The notes under the pieces: generated by a model | What the model saw: the letters and a program-made list of their open reading frames with translations, nothing else | Told to the model about the DNA's origin: nothing | Database searches by the model: none | Origin: an uncultured Pelagibacteraceae bacterium | GTDB lineage: Bacteria; Pseudomonadota; Alphaproteobacteria; Pelagibacterales; Pelagibacteraceae | DNA length: 38,379 bases | Direction of reading: 5' to 3' | Assembly (NCBI GenBank): GCA_902553695.1 | Contig: CACDLR010000007.1 | Coordinates: 1 to 38,379 of the forward strand | Part shown: one piece after another, positions 1-13,621 of the stretch | How positions within the stretch are numbered: position 1 is the stretch's first letter | Layout of the letters: each line of letters starts with the position of its first letter | Position numbers and translations under genes: made by a program

Positions 1-1
1 T

Positions 2-1609
2 TATGATTTTGCCAGAAAAGAACCATTTACAGATGAAGATTTAAAAGAAATTGAAGATAAAATGAGAGAGATAGTGGAAAGAGATGAAAAGACAACTAGA
101 GAAGTTTGGCCAAGAAAAAAAGCTATAGAACATTTTAAAAAAATTGGTGAAATTTATAAAGCAGAAATTATTAAAAGTATTCCAGAAGGAGAAGAGGTTT
201 CAATATATTTTCATGGAAAATGGCATGATCTTTGTAGAGGACCACATTTAGCTTCTACAGGAAAGATTGGAAAATTTTTCAAATTGACAAAGGTTTCAGG
301 TGCATATTGGAGGGGAGACTCAAGTAATGAGATGCTTCAGAGAGTGTATGGTACTTGTTGGTCTACTCAAAAAGATTTAGATAATTATCTTAAAAGAATT
401 GAAGAGGCAGAAAAACGTGATCATAGAAAACTGGGAAAAATAATGGATCTATTTCATTTTAGAGAAGAAAGTCCAGGAGCAGTATTTTGGCACGAAAAAG
501 GATGGACACTTTTTCAAAAATTAGTTTCATACATGAGATTTAAGCAAGATCAAGCGGGTTACAAAGAAATTAATACTCCAGAAATATTAGACAGATCTCT
601 ATGGGAAAAATCAGGTCATTGGGAAAAATTTGGGGCAAATATGTATACTTCTGAAACACCAGATCAAAAAATATTTGCTATTAAGCCTATGAATTGTCCA
701 GGTTGTGTTCAGGTATTCAATCAAGGTTTAAAGAGTTATAGAGATTTACCTTTTAAAATGTCTGAATTTGGTAAAGTTCACAGATATGAACCATCAGGAG
801 CATTGCACGGACTTTTAAGAGTAAGAGCATTCACTCAGGATGATGCACATATTTTTTGTACTGAAGATCAAATAACGGATGAATGTCTATCTATTACTAA
901 TTTAATATTAGAAATTTACAAAGATTTGGGATTTGAAAATGTTATTTTGAAATATTCAGATAGGCCTGACTTGAGAGTTGGTGATGATGCTGTATGGGAT
1001 AAATCAGAAGCAGCATTAATTAAAGCGGTGGAAGCATCTAAATTAGAATACAGTATAAACAAGGGAGAGGGTGCTTTTTATGGTCCTAAGATAGAATTTG
1101 TTTTGAGAGATGCAATTGGAAGAGATTGGCAATGTGGAACATTGCAAGTTGATTTAAATTTACCAGGAAGATTAGGTGCAAGTTATGTTGATAAAAATGG
1201 ATCAAAAAAAATTCCTGTTATGCTTCATAGAGCTCTATTTGGCTCACTTGAAAGATTTATAGGAATATTAATTGAAAATTATGCTGGAAAGTTACCTTTT
1301 TGGTTATCTCCGCTCCAAACTGTTGTAATTCCTATATCAGAGGATTTTAATGATTATGCCTCGTCTGTTTATAAAAAAATTAAAAACTCTGGCATTTCTT
1401 GTGAAGTTGATCTTAAAAATCACAATTTGAATTATAAAATTCGTGATCATTCCAATTCAAAGGTACCAATGCTATTAATTTGTGGAAAAAAAGAAGTTGA
1501 CTCTAATGCAGTAACTATTAGAAGATTGGATTCTAATAAACAAGAAAATATGCTAGTTGACGATTTTATAAAAAAACATACTATTTTAAATAAAGCCCCA
1601 TCTATTTAG
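2..1609 (+). CDS. thrS: Threonyl-tRNA synthetase, 5' truncated by the window edge
   Basis: Frame of ORF 62..1609 stays open to base 2 (YDFARKEPFTDEDLKEIEDK-M...). ThrRS motifs present: FHGKWHDLCRGPHLASTGKIGKFFKL, MNCPGCVQVF, HRYEPSGALHGLLRVRAFTQDDAHIFC. Confidence 0.97.
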   Translation, partial: YDFARKEPFTDEDLKEIEDKMREIVERDEKTTREVWPRKKAIEHFKKIGEIYKAEIIKSIPEGEEVSIYFHGKWHDLCRGPHLASTGKIGKFFKLTKVSGAYWRGDSSNEMLQRVYGTCWSTQKDLDNYLKRIEEAEKRDHRKLGKIMDLFHFREESPGAVFWHEKGWTLFQKLVSYMRFKQDQAGYKEINTPEILDRSLWEKSGHWEKFGANMYTSETPDQKIFAIKPMNCPGCVQVFNQGLKSYRDLPFKMSEFGKVHRYEPSGALHGLLRVRAFTQDDAHIFCTEDQITDECLSITNLILEIYKDLGFENVILKYSDRPDLRVGDDAVWDKSEAALIKAVEASKLEYSINKGEGAFYGPKIEFVLRDAIGRDWQCGTLQVDLNLPGRLGASYVDKNGSKKIPVMLHRALFGSLERFIGILIENYAGKLPFWLSPLQTVVIPISEDFNDYASSVYKKIKNSGISCEVDLKNHNLNYKIRDHSNSKVPMLLICGKKEVDSNAVTIRRLDSNKQENMLVDDFIKKHTILNKAPSI

Positions 1610-2154
1610 TGCCAATCTTCAAACAAAACTATTTTCAAAAAAAAAATAAATCTTATGGTCCAAGATATAATAACAGAATAAATTCATCCGAAGTCCAGGT
1701 TATTGATAGTGAAGGTGAAAATTTAGGCATACTGAATACTCAAGAAGCTATAAGTAAAGCTAAAAATGAGGGTTTAGATCTAATTGAAATTGCTCCAAAT
1801 GCAAAACCACCAGTGTGTAAAATTATGGACATTGGAAAATACAAATATGATCAACAAAAAAAAGCAAGTAAAGCAAAAAAAAATCAGAAAAAAGTTGAAT
1901 TAAAAGAAATAAAATTAAGACCGGTAACAGAAGTTCATGATTATACTTTCAAAATTAAAAATGCACAAAAATTCCTCTCAAAAGGTGATAAAGTAAAATT
2001 TACGATCAAATTCAAGGGCAGAGAACTTCAACATGTAAATCTTGGAAATGAGCTAATGGACAAGATTAAGCTTGATATGGAAAATATTGGAAAAATAGAA
2101 TTACAGCCTAAATTTGATGGAAAACAAATGATTATGGTGGTTCAACCCGCTTAA
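1609..2154 (+). CDS. infC: Translation initiation factor IF-3, GTG start overlapping the thrS stop
   Basis: [26 protein letters not shown]...[29 protein letters not shown]...KEIKLRP is classic IF3; located between thrS and rpmI. Confidence 0.96.
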   Translation: MPIFKQNYFQKKNKSYGPRYNNRINSSEVQVIDSEGENLGILNTQEAISKAKNEGLDLIEIAPNAKPPVCKIMDIGKYKYDQQKKASKAKKNQKKVELKEIKLRPVTEVHDYTFKIKNAQKFLSKGDKVKFTIKFKGRELQHVNLGNELMDKIKLDMENIGKIELQPKFDGKQMIMVVQPA

Positions 2155-2201
2155 TTATTCTAGTTGTAAAAAAGTTAGTATTTTGTATAAAACCTGAAAA
2201 T

Positions 2202-2408
2202 ATGCCAAAACTAAAAACAAAAAGCTCAGCAAAAAAAAGGTTTAAAATTACATCCAGAGGTAAAGTGGTAATGCCTCAAGCTGGTAAAAGACACGGCATG
2301 ATTAAAAGAACCAATTCACAAATAAGAAAACAAAGAGGCACAACTATAATGTCAAAACAAGACGGCAAGATTGTAAAATCGTATATGCCTTATAGTTTGA
2401 GAGGTTAA
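2202..2408 (+). CDS. rpmI: 50S ribosomal protein L35
   Basis: [22 protein letters not shown]; infC-rpmI-rplT order. Confidence 0.96.
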   Translation: MPKLKTKSSAKKRFKITSRGKVVMPQAGKRHGMIKRTNSQIRKQRGTTIMSKQDGKIVKSYMPYSLRG

Positions 2409-2409
2409 T

Positions 2410-2766
2410 ATGGCTAGAGTAAAAAGAGGAGTAACAAGTAGAGCCAAACATAAAAAGGTTTTAAAAGCAGTTAAAGGTCAATTCGGAAGACGAAAAAATA
2501 CCATAAGAGTTGCAAGACAAGCAATGGAAAAAGCAATGCAATATGCTTATAGAGATCGAAGAAATAAAAAAAGAGATTTTAAATCATTATGGATACAAAG
2601 AATTAATGCTGGTGTAAGAAGCGAAGGATTAACTTATTCAAAATTTATAAGTGGTTTAAGCAAGTCAGGAATTAAATTAGACAGAAAAATTTTAGCTGAA
2701 ATAGCCTACGAAAATCCCCAAGCATTTAAAACAATTGTAAAAAAAGCTCAAGCAGCACTTAATTAA
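2410..2766 (+). CDS. rplT: 50S ribosomal protein L20
   Basis: [42 protein letters not shown]...[23 protein letters not shown]. Confidence 0.97.
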   Translation: MARVKRGVTSRAKHKKVLKAVKGQFGRRKNTIRVARQAMEKAMQYAYRDRRNKKRDFKSLWIQRINAGVRSEGLTYSKFISGLSKSGIKLDRKILAEIAYENPQAFKTIVKKAQAALN

Positions 2767-2784
2767 ACAACTTCACTATTGTTT
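2765..2784 (+). terminator. Possible weak hairpin between rplT and pheS
   Basis: AAACAA-cttcacta-TTGTTT followed by ttcttgg; only 6 AT-rich bp. Confidence 0.25.
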
Positions 2785-2812
2785 TTCTTGGTTTAAGAAA
2801 TAATCTATAAAA

Positions 2813-3880
2813 ATGTCAGAATTTGAAAAAAAAATTACTGAGTATAAAGGTAAAATAAAATTATCAACAAATATTGAAGAAATAGAGTCTTTAAGATTAG
2901 ACCTATTTGGTAAAAATGGAGTAATAAATTTAGAGTTTAAAAAACTAGGTCAATTATCTGCTGAAGAAAAAAAAATATTTGCAGCAAATATAAATAAAAT
3001 TAAACAAGACTTGTTAGATATATATAATGCAAAATCTGTTGAGATATTGGACAAAGATATAATACAAAAAGTTGAAAAAGAAAAAATTGATATAACATTA
3101 CCAGAAAAAGAATTTAAAATTGGTAAAGTTCATCCTGTTTCGCAAGTTATTGATGAAATTTCATGTATTTTTTCAGAAATTGGATTTTCTGTTGAAGAAG
3201 GCCCTGATGTAGAAAATGATTATAATAATTTTACTGCTCTCAATACTCCTGAAAATCATCCCGCTAAAGATATGCATGATACTTTTTATTTAGATGAAAA
3301 TATGAAAACATTGTTAAGAACCCACACTTCTCCAGTACAAGTACGAACAATGCTAAAAGGAAAGCCTCCATTTAAAATTATAGCTCCTGGCAGAACATAT
3401 AGGAGTGACAGTGATCAAACTCATACCCCAATGTTTCATCAACTAGAGGGTCTTCACATTGATAAAGATATAAATATGGGCCACTTAAAAGGTTGTCTTA
3501 ATTATTTTATTAGAGAATTTTTCGAGGTAGATAAAATTAAAATGAGATTCAGGCCAAGTCATTTTCCATTCACAGAGCCATCTGCAGAGGTAGATATAGG
3601 ATATCGAATAGAAAATAATAAAATAATAATCGGTGAGGGTGACAAATGGCTTGAAATACTAGGATGTGGCATGGTTCATCCAAATGTTTTAAAAAATTGT
3701 AAAGTTGATCCAAATAAATTTCAGGGTTTTGCTTTCGGTATCGGTATAGATAGATTAGCAATGTTAAAATATGGAATCAATGATTTAAGATCTTTTTTTG
3801 AATGTGATTATAGATGGTTAAATCATTATGGTTTTGATCCACTAGATGTTCCAACTAATTACAGAGGATTAAGTAGATGA
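2813..3880 (+). CDS. pheS: Phenylalanyl-tRNA synthetase alpha subunit
   Basis: [19 protein letters not shown]...[14 protein letters not shown]...[22 protein letters not shown]...[28 protein letters not shown]. Confidence 0.97.
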   Translation: MSEFEKKITEYKGKIKLSTNIEEIESLRLDLFGKNGVINLEFKKLGQLSAEEKKIFAANINKIKQDLLDIYNAKSVEILDKDIIQKVEKEKIDITLPEKEFKIGKVHPVSQVIDEISCIFSEIGFSVEEGPDVENDYNNFTALNTPENHPAKDMHDTFYLDENMKTLLRTHTSPVQVRTMLKGKPPFKIIAPGRTYRSDSDQTHTPMFHQLEGLHIDKDINMGHLKGCLNYFIREFFEVDKIKMRFRPSHFPFTEPSAEVDIGYRIENNKIIIGEGDKWLEILGCGMVHPNVLKNCKVDPNKFQGFAFGIGIDRLAMLKYGINDLRSFFECDYRWLNHYGFDPLDVPTNYRGLSR

Positions 3881-6258
3881 AATTCACAAAAGATTGGTTA
3901 AATGATCACCTAAAAACAAAAAAAAATGAACAACAAATTATTGATAAGCTTAATGGGATCGGGTTAGAGGTTGAAAAAGTTGAGCCTATTAAAAATGGAT
4001 TAAGTAATTTTATAGTTGCCAAGATAGTAAGAGCGAATAAACATCCTAATGCCGATAGATTAAAATTATGCGATGTAGATATTGGAGAAAAGGAAAATAT
4101 AAAAGTCGTTTGCGGAGCTCCTAATGCACAAGATGGTTTATTAACTATTTACGCACCGCCTGGCTCAACAATTCCAAAAAACGGAATGAAATTAGAAGTG
4201 TCAAAAATTAGAGGAGAGACTTCTTACGGAATGCTTTGTTCTGAGTCTGAATTAAAATTATCCAAAGAATCTGAGGGAATTATTGAATTAGGCAAAAAAT
4301 ATATCAATAAAATTGGTAAATCATATTTTAAGAATAATGAAAAAAGTAATGTTATAGAACTGTCTATAACACCAAATAGACCTGATTGTTTGGGTGTGAG
4401 AGGGATCGCAAGAGATTTATCCGCCAGTGGCTATGGCGATCTTAAAGATATTAAAAAAGTTAAATTTAAGAATATTTTAAAACATAATTTAAAAGTAAAA
4501 ATAGAAAAAAATAAAAACCAAGCTTGCTCAATTTTTGGTAGTTGTTTAATAAAAAATATAAGAAATAAAGAAAGTCCAAGTTGGCTTAAAGAGAGAATTC
4601 TAGCATTAGGTTTAAGGCCAATTTCTGCAGTTGTAGATATTACAAATTATGTAATGTTTGATCTAAATAGACCTCTCCACGCATATGATTTAGACAAAAT
4701 AAAAAAATCAATCAAGGTAAGAAATTCTATAAAAGGTGAAAAATTAACAGCACTAGATAATAAAACATATACATTAAAAGAAAATATGTGTGTGATAGCA
4801 GATGAAGAAGGCGCTTTAGGACTAGGAGGTATAATTGGAGGGGTGAGATCTGGAACTGAGCTTGAAACTAAAAATATATTGATTGAATCCGCATATTTTG
4901 ATCCAGGAATAACAAGAAAAACAGCAAAAGAATTAGAAATAAATAGTGATGCTAAATTTAGATTTGAGAGAGGGATAGATCCACAATCGGTTAAAGAAGG
5001 TTTAGAAATGTCTGCCCGACTAATTGTTGATATATGTGGTGGTGAAGTCTCAAATTTCGATATTCAAGAAATCACAAAGTTTAGAGAAAAAATAATTAAT
5101 TTTGATCCAAAATTAGTATCAAAAACAGTTGGATTAAATGTAAAAGAGAAAGAAATTATTAAAATTCTAAATAAATTAGGTTTTGTCTCAAAAAAAAAAA
5201 GTAAAAAACTTAAAGTAAAGATACCATTATGGAGGCCTGATGTACTTGGTGAGATAGATTTAGTTGAAGAGGTAATAAGAATTTTAGGTTTTGAAAATAT
5301 TAAATCTATAGAACCAGAAAAAGTAAGAAAAAAACCAACATTAAATTTTTATCAAAAAAATTTTCACTTAGCTCAAAGATCGGTGGCATCAAAAGGTTAC
5401 TTCGAAACTATTACATGGTCTTTCAGTGATGAAAAAATTAATGACAAATTCAAAGAAAATTTTGAATCTATAAGAATTATTAATCCTATTAGTTCAGATT
5501 TAGGAGTATTAAGAAATTCTTTATATCCAAATCTGATATATTACATGAACAAGAACTTAAAAAGAGGCTTTAGTGATCAATCTTTATTTGAGATAGGTCC
5601 AGTTTTTACAGGTAACCAGCCTGGAGATCAGATAACAGTGGTATGTGGAATTAAAAAACAACATTATGATCAAGAAGATTTTAAAAAAGACGAACAATTA
5701 GATGTGTTTGAGATTAAGAAAGATCTTGTTCAAACACTTGTTGAGCTTGGTTTAGATAAAAATGAAATTTTAGTTGAAGATAAATCGCCGTCTTACTATC
5801 ATCCTGGTATTTCAGGTTCAATTTCATCTAAAGATAATAATTATTTGTTTGCTTATTTCGGTCAGATACATCCCAAAATTACAGAATTATCCTTCGGTTT
5901 TGAGATATTTTTGGAAAATTTAGTTGATTTTAAAATTAAAAATAAAAAAAATAAAGATAGTTTAATATTATCGGATTATCAAAAGTCAGATAGAGACTTT
6001 GCTTTTTTGGTAAACAAAGATACAAAAGCTCAATTACTTGTAGATGCAATACAGAATATAGATAAGTCTCTTATAAAAAATATAAAAATATTCGATGTTT
6101 ATGATGGAAAAAATATTCCATCAAACAAAAAGTCTATTGCACTTAAAGTTACAATTCAATCTGATTACAAAACCCTTAATGAGAAAGACCTATCAGATAT
6201 TTCAAATAAAATTATCAAATCAGTTGAAGAAAAAACTAATGCAAAACTAAGATCCTAA
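3877..6258 (+). CDS. pheT: Phenylalanyl-tRNA synthetase beta subunit
   Basis: [12 protein letters not shown]...VVCGAPNA...[21 protein letters not shown]; follows pheS with 4-nt overlap. Confidence 0.97.
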   Translation: MKFTKDWLNDHLKTKKNEQQIIDKLNGIGLEVEKVEPIKNGLSNFIVAKIVRANKHPNADRLKLCDVDIGEKENIKVVCGAPNAQDGLLTIYAPPGSTIPKNGMKLEVSKIRGETSYGMLCSESELKLSKESEGIIELGKKYINKIGKSYFKNNEKSNVIELSITPNRPDCLGVRGIARDLSASGYGDLKDIKKVKFKNILKHNLKVKIEKNKNQACSIFGSCLIKNIRNKESPSWLKERILALGLRPISAVVDITNYVMFDLNRPLHAYDLDKIKKSIKVRNSIKGEKLTALDNKTYTLKENMCVIADEEGALGLGGIIGGVRSGTELETKNILIESAYFDPGITRKTAKELEINSDAKFRFERGIDPQSVKEGLEMSARLIVDICGGEVSNFDIQEITKFREKIINFDPKLVSKTVGLNVKEKEIIKILNKLGFVSKKKSKKLKVKIPLWRPDVLGEIDLVEEVIRILGFENIKSIEPEKVRKKPTLNFYQKNFHLAQRSVASKGYFETITWSFSDEKINDKFKENFESIRIINPISSDLGVLRNSLYPNLIYYMNKNLKRGFSDQSLFEIGPVFTGNQPGDQITVVCGIKKQHYDQEDFKKDEQLDVFEIKKDLVQTLVELGLDKNEILVEDKSPSYYHPGISGSISSKDNNYLFAYFGQIHPKITELSFGFEIFLENLVDFKIKNKKNKDSLILSDYQKSDRDFAFLVNKDTKAQLLVDAIQNIDKSLIKNIKIFDVYDGKNIPSNKKSIALKVTIQSDYKTLNEKDLSDISNKIIKSVEEKTNAKLRS

Positions 6259-8066
6259 TGGATAAAATCGAAAATATTAGAAATTTTGCAATTATTGCGC
6301 ATATAGATCACGGCAAATCCACTATTGCTGATAGAATTATACATAAATGTGGTGGTTTAACTGACAGAGAAATGAAAGCTCAAGTATTAGACTCAATGGA
6401 TATAGAGCGTGAAAGGGGTATTACTATTAAAGCTCAAACTGTAAAGTTAAAATATAAATCAAAAAATGGAAAAGAATATATTTTAAACATTATTGATACC
6501 CCAGGCCATGTAGATTTTAGCTATGAAGTGAGTAGATCACTTTATGCATGTGAGGGTTCCATTTTAATAGTTGATAGCTCTCAAGGAGTAGAAGCACAAA
6601 CCTTAGCTAATGTCTATCAAGCTTTAGATATGAATCATGAAATAATTCCAATACTTAATAAAATAGATCTTCCAGCTTCAGATTTAGAAAGAACAACAAA
6701 GCAAATTGAAGATGTTATTGGAATTGAAACCTCTAATGCAATTCCTTGCTCTGGAAAAACAGGCGAAGGAATAGATGAAATCTTAGAAAATATAGTAAAT
6801 TATCTTCCGCCACCAAAAGGAAATAGAAATGATGTATTAAAATGTTTATTAGTTGATAGTTGGTATGACACTTATCTAGGCGTTGTTACTTTAGTTAGAG
6901 TTATTGATGGAAAAATTATTAGGAATATGAAAATAAAAATGATGTCAACTAATCAAGAATATGTTGTTGAAAAAGTTGGAGTTTTCACTCCTAAAGCCAA
7001 AGATGTTAATGAATTAAACACTGGTGAAATCGGATTTATCATTACTGGTATAAAAAATCTCTCTGACACAAAAGTTGGTGATACAATTTGTGAGGCTAAT
7101 AAACCCTTAGAGAAAGCTCTACCAGGTTTTAGACCAAGTAAACCAGTAGTTTTTTGTGGATTATTTCCAGTTGATAGTTCAGATTATCAAAAATTAAAAG
7201 ATGGCCTTGCAAAACTTCAATTAAATGATGCAAGTTTTTCATATGAACCCGAGTCTTCCTCTGCACTTGGATTAGGTTTTAGATGTGGATTTTTGGGTTT
7301 ATTACATTTAGAAATAATTACAGAGAGATTAGAAAGGGAATTTGATATTAACCTCATCACAACAACCCCGGGAGTAGTTTATAAGGTACATTTTAATAAT
7401 GAAAATACTATAGAGCTACAAAATCCTTCAAGTCTACCAGATCCTTCTCTTATTAAGTTTATAGAAGAACCGTGGATAAAAGCTACAATAATTACTCCTG
7501 ATGAATATCTAGGATCTATAATGAAACTCTGTCAAAATAAAAGAGGAATTCAAACTAATTTGAGTTATTCAGGGAACAGAGCTGTATTAAATTATGAAAT
7601 ACCTTTAAATGAAGTAGTATTTGATTTTAATGACAGATTAAAATCTATGACTAGTGGTTATGCAAGCTTTGATTATGAAATTTTAAGCCATAGAGAAGGT
7701 GATCTTGTAAAATTATCTATTATTGTAAATTCAGAGCCTGTTGATGCATTAGCAATGATGGTACATAAAGATTTTGCTCAAAGTATAGGAAGAGATGTAT
7801 GTGAGAAACTTAAAGATTTAATTCCTAGACATAATTTTATGATACCTATTCAGGCAGCTATTGGAGGAAAAATTATTGCAAGAGAAACAATTAAAGGGTT
7901 TAAAAAAGATGTATTATCAAAAATACATGGTGGTGGAGCTCTTGATAGAAAAAGAAAATTATTAGAAAAACAAAAAAAAGGAAAAGCTAGAGCAAAGCAG
8001 TTTGGTAGAGTAGAAATCCCGCAAGAAGCCTTCATAGGAGTTTTAAAAATATCAAAAGAAAATTAG
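6258..8066 (+). CDS. lepA: Elongation factor 4 (LepA) GTPase
   Basis: [59 protein letters not shown]-terminal [35 protein letters not shown]. Confidence 0.97.
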   Translation: MDKIENIRNFAIIAHIDHGKSTIADRIIHKCGGLTDREMKAQVLDSMDIERERGITIKAQTVKLKYKSKNGKEYILNIIDTPGHVDFSYEVSRSLYACEGSILIVDSSQGVEAQTLANVYQALDMNHEIIPILNKIDLPASDLERTTKQIEDVIGIETSNAIPCSGKTGEGIDEILENIVNYLPPPKGNRNDVLKCLLVDSWYDTYLGVVTLVRVIDGKIIRNMKIKMMSTNQEYVVEKVGVFTPKAKDVNELNTGEIGFIITGIKNLSDTKVGDTICEANKPLEKALPGFRPSKPVVFCGLFPVDSSDYQKLKDGLAKLQLNDASFSYEPESSSALGLGFRCGFLGLLHLEIITERLEREFDINLITTTPGVVYKVHFNNENTIELQNPSSLPDPSLIKFIEEPWIKATIITPDEYLGSIMKLCQNKRGIQTNLSYSGNRAVLNYEIPLNEVVFDFNDRLKSMTSGYASFDYEILSHREGDLVKLSIIVNSEPVDALAMMVHKDFAQSIGRDVCEKLKDLIPRHNFMIPIQAAIGGKIIARETIKGFKKDVLSKIHGGGALDRKRKLLEKQKKGKARAKQFGRVEIPQEAFIGVLKISKEN

Positions 8067-8067
8067 T

Positions 8068-8880
8068 ATGATATATGATTGTTTTTCTTATTTGGATGAA
8101 GATTTACTTTTAGATCTTAGGTTAAATATTTTAAACGATCATATAGACTATTTTGTTATTATCGAAGGGAATAAAACTTGGCAGAATAATCATAAAACTT
8201 TTAAATTTGACATAAAAAAATTTAAAAAATTTGAGGATAAAATTATATATATAAAAGTCGAAGATTTGCCTGACGGCAAGGATCCTTATTTAAGAGAAAA
8301 CTTTCAACGTAATTCAATCAACAAAGGATTATTAAAGGCTAAGGATAACGATATTATTATGATATCTGATTTAGATGAAATTCCAAATCCAAAAGTTATA
8401 AACCTATTTAAACCAAAAATGAAATATGCAAGTTTTAAGCAAAAACATTTTTATTATAAATTTAATTTACAAAGTACAAATCATCCTTATTGGCTAGGTA
8501 CTAGAATATGTGTAAAAAAATATCTGAAATCGCCTCAATGGCTTCGAGATTTAAAATTTAAAAAAAGACCTTTTTGGAGAATCGACAAATTAAATTTAAA
8601 TAATATTATCAATAATGGTGGTTGGCACTTTTGTAATTTAAAAAATCCTGACTTGTTACTTTATAAATATAAAAATCTGTGTGAAACAAATGATCCAGTA
8701 AATTTTAAAGAAATGATTGATGAAAAATACTTAAATATCAATGAAATAAAAAAAAGAATTGAAAATGGTAAAGATATTATTGGCCGAGAAGACAATTTTA
8801 AAAAAATTGAACTAGACAACTCATTCCCTGATTACTTAATAAACAATAAAGCAAAATATAAAGACTGGATAGAATTATAA
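8068..8880 (+). CDS. Glycosyltransferase family 17-like (MGAT3-like) protein
   Basis: MIYDCFSYLDEDLLLDLRLNILNDHIDYFVIIEGNKTWQN...ENFQRNSI..GL..AKDNDIIMISDLDEIPNP resembles the GT17 family. Confidence 0.8.
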   Translation: MIYDCFSYLDEDLLLDLRLNILNDHIDYFVIIEGNKTWQNNHKTFKFDIKKFKKFEDKIIYIKVEDLPDGKDPYLRENFQRNSINKGLLKAKDNDIIMISDLDEIPNPKVINLFKPKMKYASFKQKHFYYKFNLQSTNHPYWLGTRICVKKYLKSPQWLRDLKFKKRPFWRIDKLNLNNIINNGGWHFCNLKNPDLLLYKYKNLCETNDPVNFKEMIDEKYLNINEIKKRIENGKDIIGREDNFKKIELDNSFPDYLINNKAKYKDWIEL

Positions 8881-9618
8881 AATTATTTTTTTATTATTTG
8901 GAAAGCAAATTAAGTTTTCTTCAACTTTAAAAAAATTATACTTTTTACTCTTTAGAACCTTAATTAATTTCTCAAATATATGAGTTTCAATGTGGATATA
9001 CTCAAATATAATAATTGGTTGAAAACTACAGTCTTTAAAATAGTTATTAACAATATAGCCATCATACCCTTCAGCATCAATAACTAATAAATCTAAGTTT
9101 ATAAAATTATATTTATCTAATACTTCTTTTAATGTCAGAGAATTTACTTTTTCTTTTATTATATCCTTACTATTAACACCATGTTTTAGTAAATGTTCTT
9201 TTTTGAAAGAACTTATTCCCGATATATGTTTATCATAATTTGCTAATTGGTTTTGATTTACTGTATAAATATATTGTAATTTATTTTCATTTGAAATTGC
9301 AGAATTTTCAAAAAAAATATTTGAATGATTTTCATAATTAATTTTTAATTCATTATAAAATTCTTTTATTGGTTCAATTAAAACTGTCTTACAACTGCTT
9401 TTTTTTAAAAAAAAATTCAAATTATCAAATCTTTTTCCATCATTTGCACCAACTTGAATTACATTTTCAATTTTATTCAATGAAAAAATAATCTCTAAAA
9501 CTTTATTAATATTTATGTAGGAATAATTTGCTATAATTCTGTTATTTTTTATTAATTGTTTTTCAATCAGTTTGAATCCAAACCAACCTATTAATTTATA
9601 AATAATTTTTTTCATCAA
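8875..9618 (-). CDS. FkbM-family SAM-dependent methyltransferase
   Basis: NVIQVGANDGKRFDNLNFFL...KTVLIEPIKEFYNEL...LLVIDAEGYDGYIV matches the FkbM pattern. Confidence 0.8.
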   Translation of the reverse strand: MMKKIIYKLIGWFGFKLIEKQLIKNNRIIANYSYININKVLEIIFSLNKIENVIQVGANDGKRFDNLNFFLKKSSCKTVLIEPIKEFYNELKINYENHSNIFFENSAISNENKLQYIYTVNQNQLANYDKHISGISSFKKEHLLKHGVNSKDIIKEKVNSLTLKEVLDKYNFINLDLLVIDAEGYDGYIVNNYFKDCSFQPIIIFEYIHIETHIFEKLIKVLKSKKYNFFKVEENLICFPNNKKIIL

Positions 9619-9669
9619 TATAAATATTAATTTAAATGAGAATTAAAAGATATATATTAGTTATTTATT

Positions 9670-10524
9670 ATGCCTGATATTTATCTTTGTTCATTCGCTA
9701 GTCCTAATTTAGATTTAAGCGTTAAAAGATTTAAAAAAGAGGCTAAACAATTAAATATATATAAACAAATTAAAGTATATAGAAAAGAAGACTTACCAAA
9801 TGAAATGATAACTAGAATTAAAAATTTTAATTATCCTGTTTTAAAAATGAGATTATATGGTTATGCATGTTGGAAACCATATATTGTAAAAAAATTTTTT
9901 AAAGAAATACCAGAAAATTCTATTCTCCAATACACTGATATTGGATGCGAGTTTAATGTTAAAGGTATTAAGAGACTCAACGATTATATTAAGTTATGTA
10001 ATGATAAAAATATTTTAGTATTTCAGTATCGGCCTCCTGATTGGGATAAAAAATATAATAATATTAAATTTCAAGAATATTTTGAATACCAATATACGAA
10101 ATCAGAAACAATGGAGAGTATGCGTGTTAATGACGACTCAAATATAATATCAACCGAACAAATTTGGTCTGGCTGTTTTTTTATAAAAAAAAATAAAGTT
10201 GGAGAAGCTATTATAGATAGTTGGATAAAATATAGTGAAATTGATAACTTAATTAATGATGACTATTCTAAATTAAAAAATAATAATAATTTTAAAGAAC
10301 ACCGACATGATCAGAGCATTTTTTCAATAATATGTAAAAAAGCAGAAGTATTTTCGTTAAGTGCTTCTGAGTGTGAGTGGGGCGAAAAAGAAAGCAAAAG
10401 AACCTGGGAACATTTAAATGAATTTCCAATTCAAGCGAAAAGAAACAAAAAATATAATTTCATTAAAAGATTTTTAAATAGACAAATACGAAATTTCAAA
10501 AGAAGATGGTTTAAAAATGAGTAA
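9670..10524 (+). CDS. Putative glycosyltransferase / polysaccharide biosynthesis protein
   Basis: MPDIYLCSFASPNLDLSVKRFKKEA...YACWKPYIVKKFFKEIPENSILQYTDIGCEFN; glycan gene neighbours. Confidence 0.5.
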   Translation: MPDIYLCSFASPNLDLSVKRFKKEAKQLNIYKQIKVYRKEDLPNEMITRIKNFNYPVLKMRLYGYACWKPYIVKKFFKEIPENSILQYTDIGCEFNVKGIKRLNDYIKLCNDKNILVFQYRPPDWDKKYNNIKFQEYFEYQYTKSETMESMRVNDDSNIISTEQIWSGCFFIKKNKVGEAIIDSWIKYSEIDNLINDDYSKLKNNNNFKEHRHDQSIFSIICKKAEVFSLSASECEWGEKESKRTWEHLNEFPIQAKRNKKYNFIKRFLNRQIRNFKRRWFKNE

Positions 10525-11338
10525 TAACCTAGATATATATTGTATAACTGACAAAAAGTTAGAATATTTGGAAAAACTACCTTACAAGTTAGGTGCAGTT
10601 GGCCAAGATATATTTAATCAAAAATATATAATGTCCAATAATTTAGAAAATATTTATCATAAAGAAAAAAATTATTCCGAATTAACTTTTCAGTATTGGT
10701 ATTGGAAAAATCAACTTAAATATAATAAAAAAGAATGGATAGGTTTTTGCCAGAAAAGACGTTTTTGGATTAATCCATCTGTAAATATAGATACGGTAAA
10801 TGAAAATAATTTTATAAATAATTTACTATTAAACATCGATGATAAATATAATGAATATGAAAGTATTATCTGTAATTCGATAAAAGTATCAGGTGTAAAA
10901 AAAATTAAACTTTTAAAAAGAGGGTGGAAAAATATACTAAAAGACCCATCAATTTTTTTTAATAAAAAAAAACAATCAATTCTTTTACATTTTGATATGC
11001 ACCATGGATTTAGAAATCTTGAGAGAGCAATTAATTTATTAAATCAAAAAGATAGATCAGATTTCTATGAATATGTAAAAAATAGAGATTTTTTCAACCC
11101 AAACATAATGTTTATTGCAAAACCTCAAATTTTAAATAAATGGTTTGATAACCTTTTCCCATGGTTAGAGGAATGTGAAAAAATTTTTGGTTTTGAAAAT
11201 TTAAAAGGTTATGACACTACAAGATTATATGCCTATCTTGCAGAAAGATATTTGTCTTTCTGGTTTAAAAAATATACCAAATATTTAGAATTTCCCTATT
11301 ATACACTATCGATTGGGAGAGATGGCCGAGCGGTTTAA
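10517..11338 (+). CDS. DUF4422-like glycosyltransferase; 3' end runs into tRNA-Ser
   Basis: KLGAVGQDIFNQ...YSELTFQYWYWKN...HFDMHHGFRNLERAINLL...NIMFIAKPQILNKWFDNLFPWLEECE; last codons (..GRDGRAV*) are tRNA-Ser sequence. Confidence 0.65.
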   Translation: MSNNLDIYCITDKKLEYLEKLPYKLGAVGQDIFNQKYIMSNNLENIYHKEKNYSELTFQYWYWKNQLKYNKKEWIGFCQKRRFWINPSVNIDTVNENNFINNLLLNIDDKYNEYESIICNSIKVSGVKKIKLLKRGWKNILKDPSIFFNKKKQSILLHFDMHHGFRNLERAINLLNQKDRSDFYEYVKNRDFFNPNIMFIAKPQILNKWFDNLFPWLEECEKIFGFENLKGYDTTRLYAYLAERYLSFWFKKYTKYLEFPYYTLSIGRDGRAV

Positions 11339-11405
11339 GGCGCACGCTTGGAGAGCGTGTATAGGGGTAACCCTATCGTGGGTTCGAATCCCACTCTCTC
11401 CGCCA
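11316..11405 (+). tRNA. tRNA-Ser(GGA), CCA encoded
   Basis: Acceptor GGAGAGA/TCTCTCC, discriminator G, anticodon arm CACGC-TTGGAGA-GCGTG, long variable arm ATAGGG-GTAA-CCCTAT, T arm GTGGG-TTCGAAT-CCCAC. Confidence 0.97.
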
Positions 11406-11522
11406 AAAAAAATATAAAAAATTAAATTTATTGGATTAATTTAAAAAGTAACTTAATTTTTTTTTTTTCATCAAATTACCATTGATTATCAACATAAATA
11501 GATCAGTTACTTTTGACCAGGT

Positions 11523-13621
<2,099 letters not shown>

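Noticed and set aside
62-64. ATG 62 as the start of thrS
   Set aside because: The reading frame continues upstream with ThrRS-like sequence (YDFARKEPFTDEDLKEIEDK); the gene is cut by the window edge.
3570-3761. Minus-strand ORF 63 aa inside pheS, and similar short ORFs inside lepA, aroB, dapE, dapD, HAD, yidC, murA and hisD
   Set aside because: Fully embedded antisense to confident housekeeping genes with no recognisable motifs.
11400-11475. A/T tracts after tRNA-Ser as a regulatory RNA
   Set aside because: Only homopolymer-rich AT sequence; no convincing hairpin or conserved motif visible.
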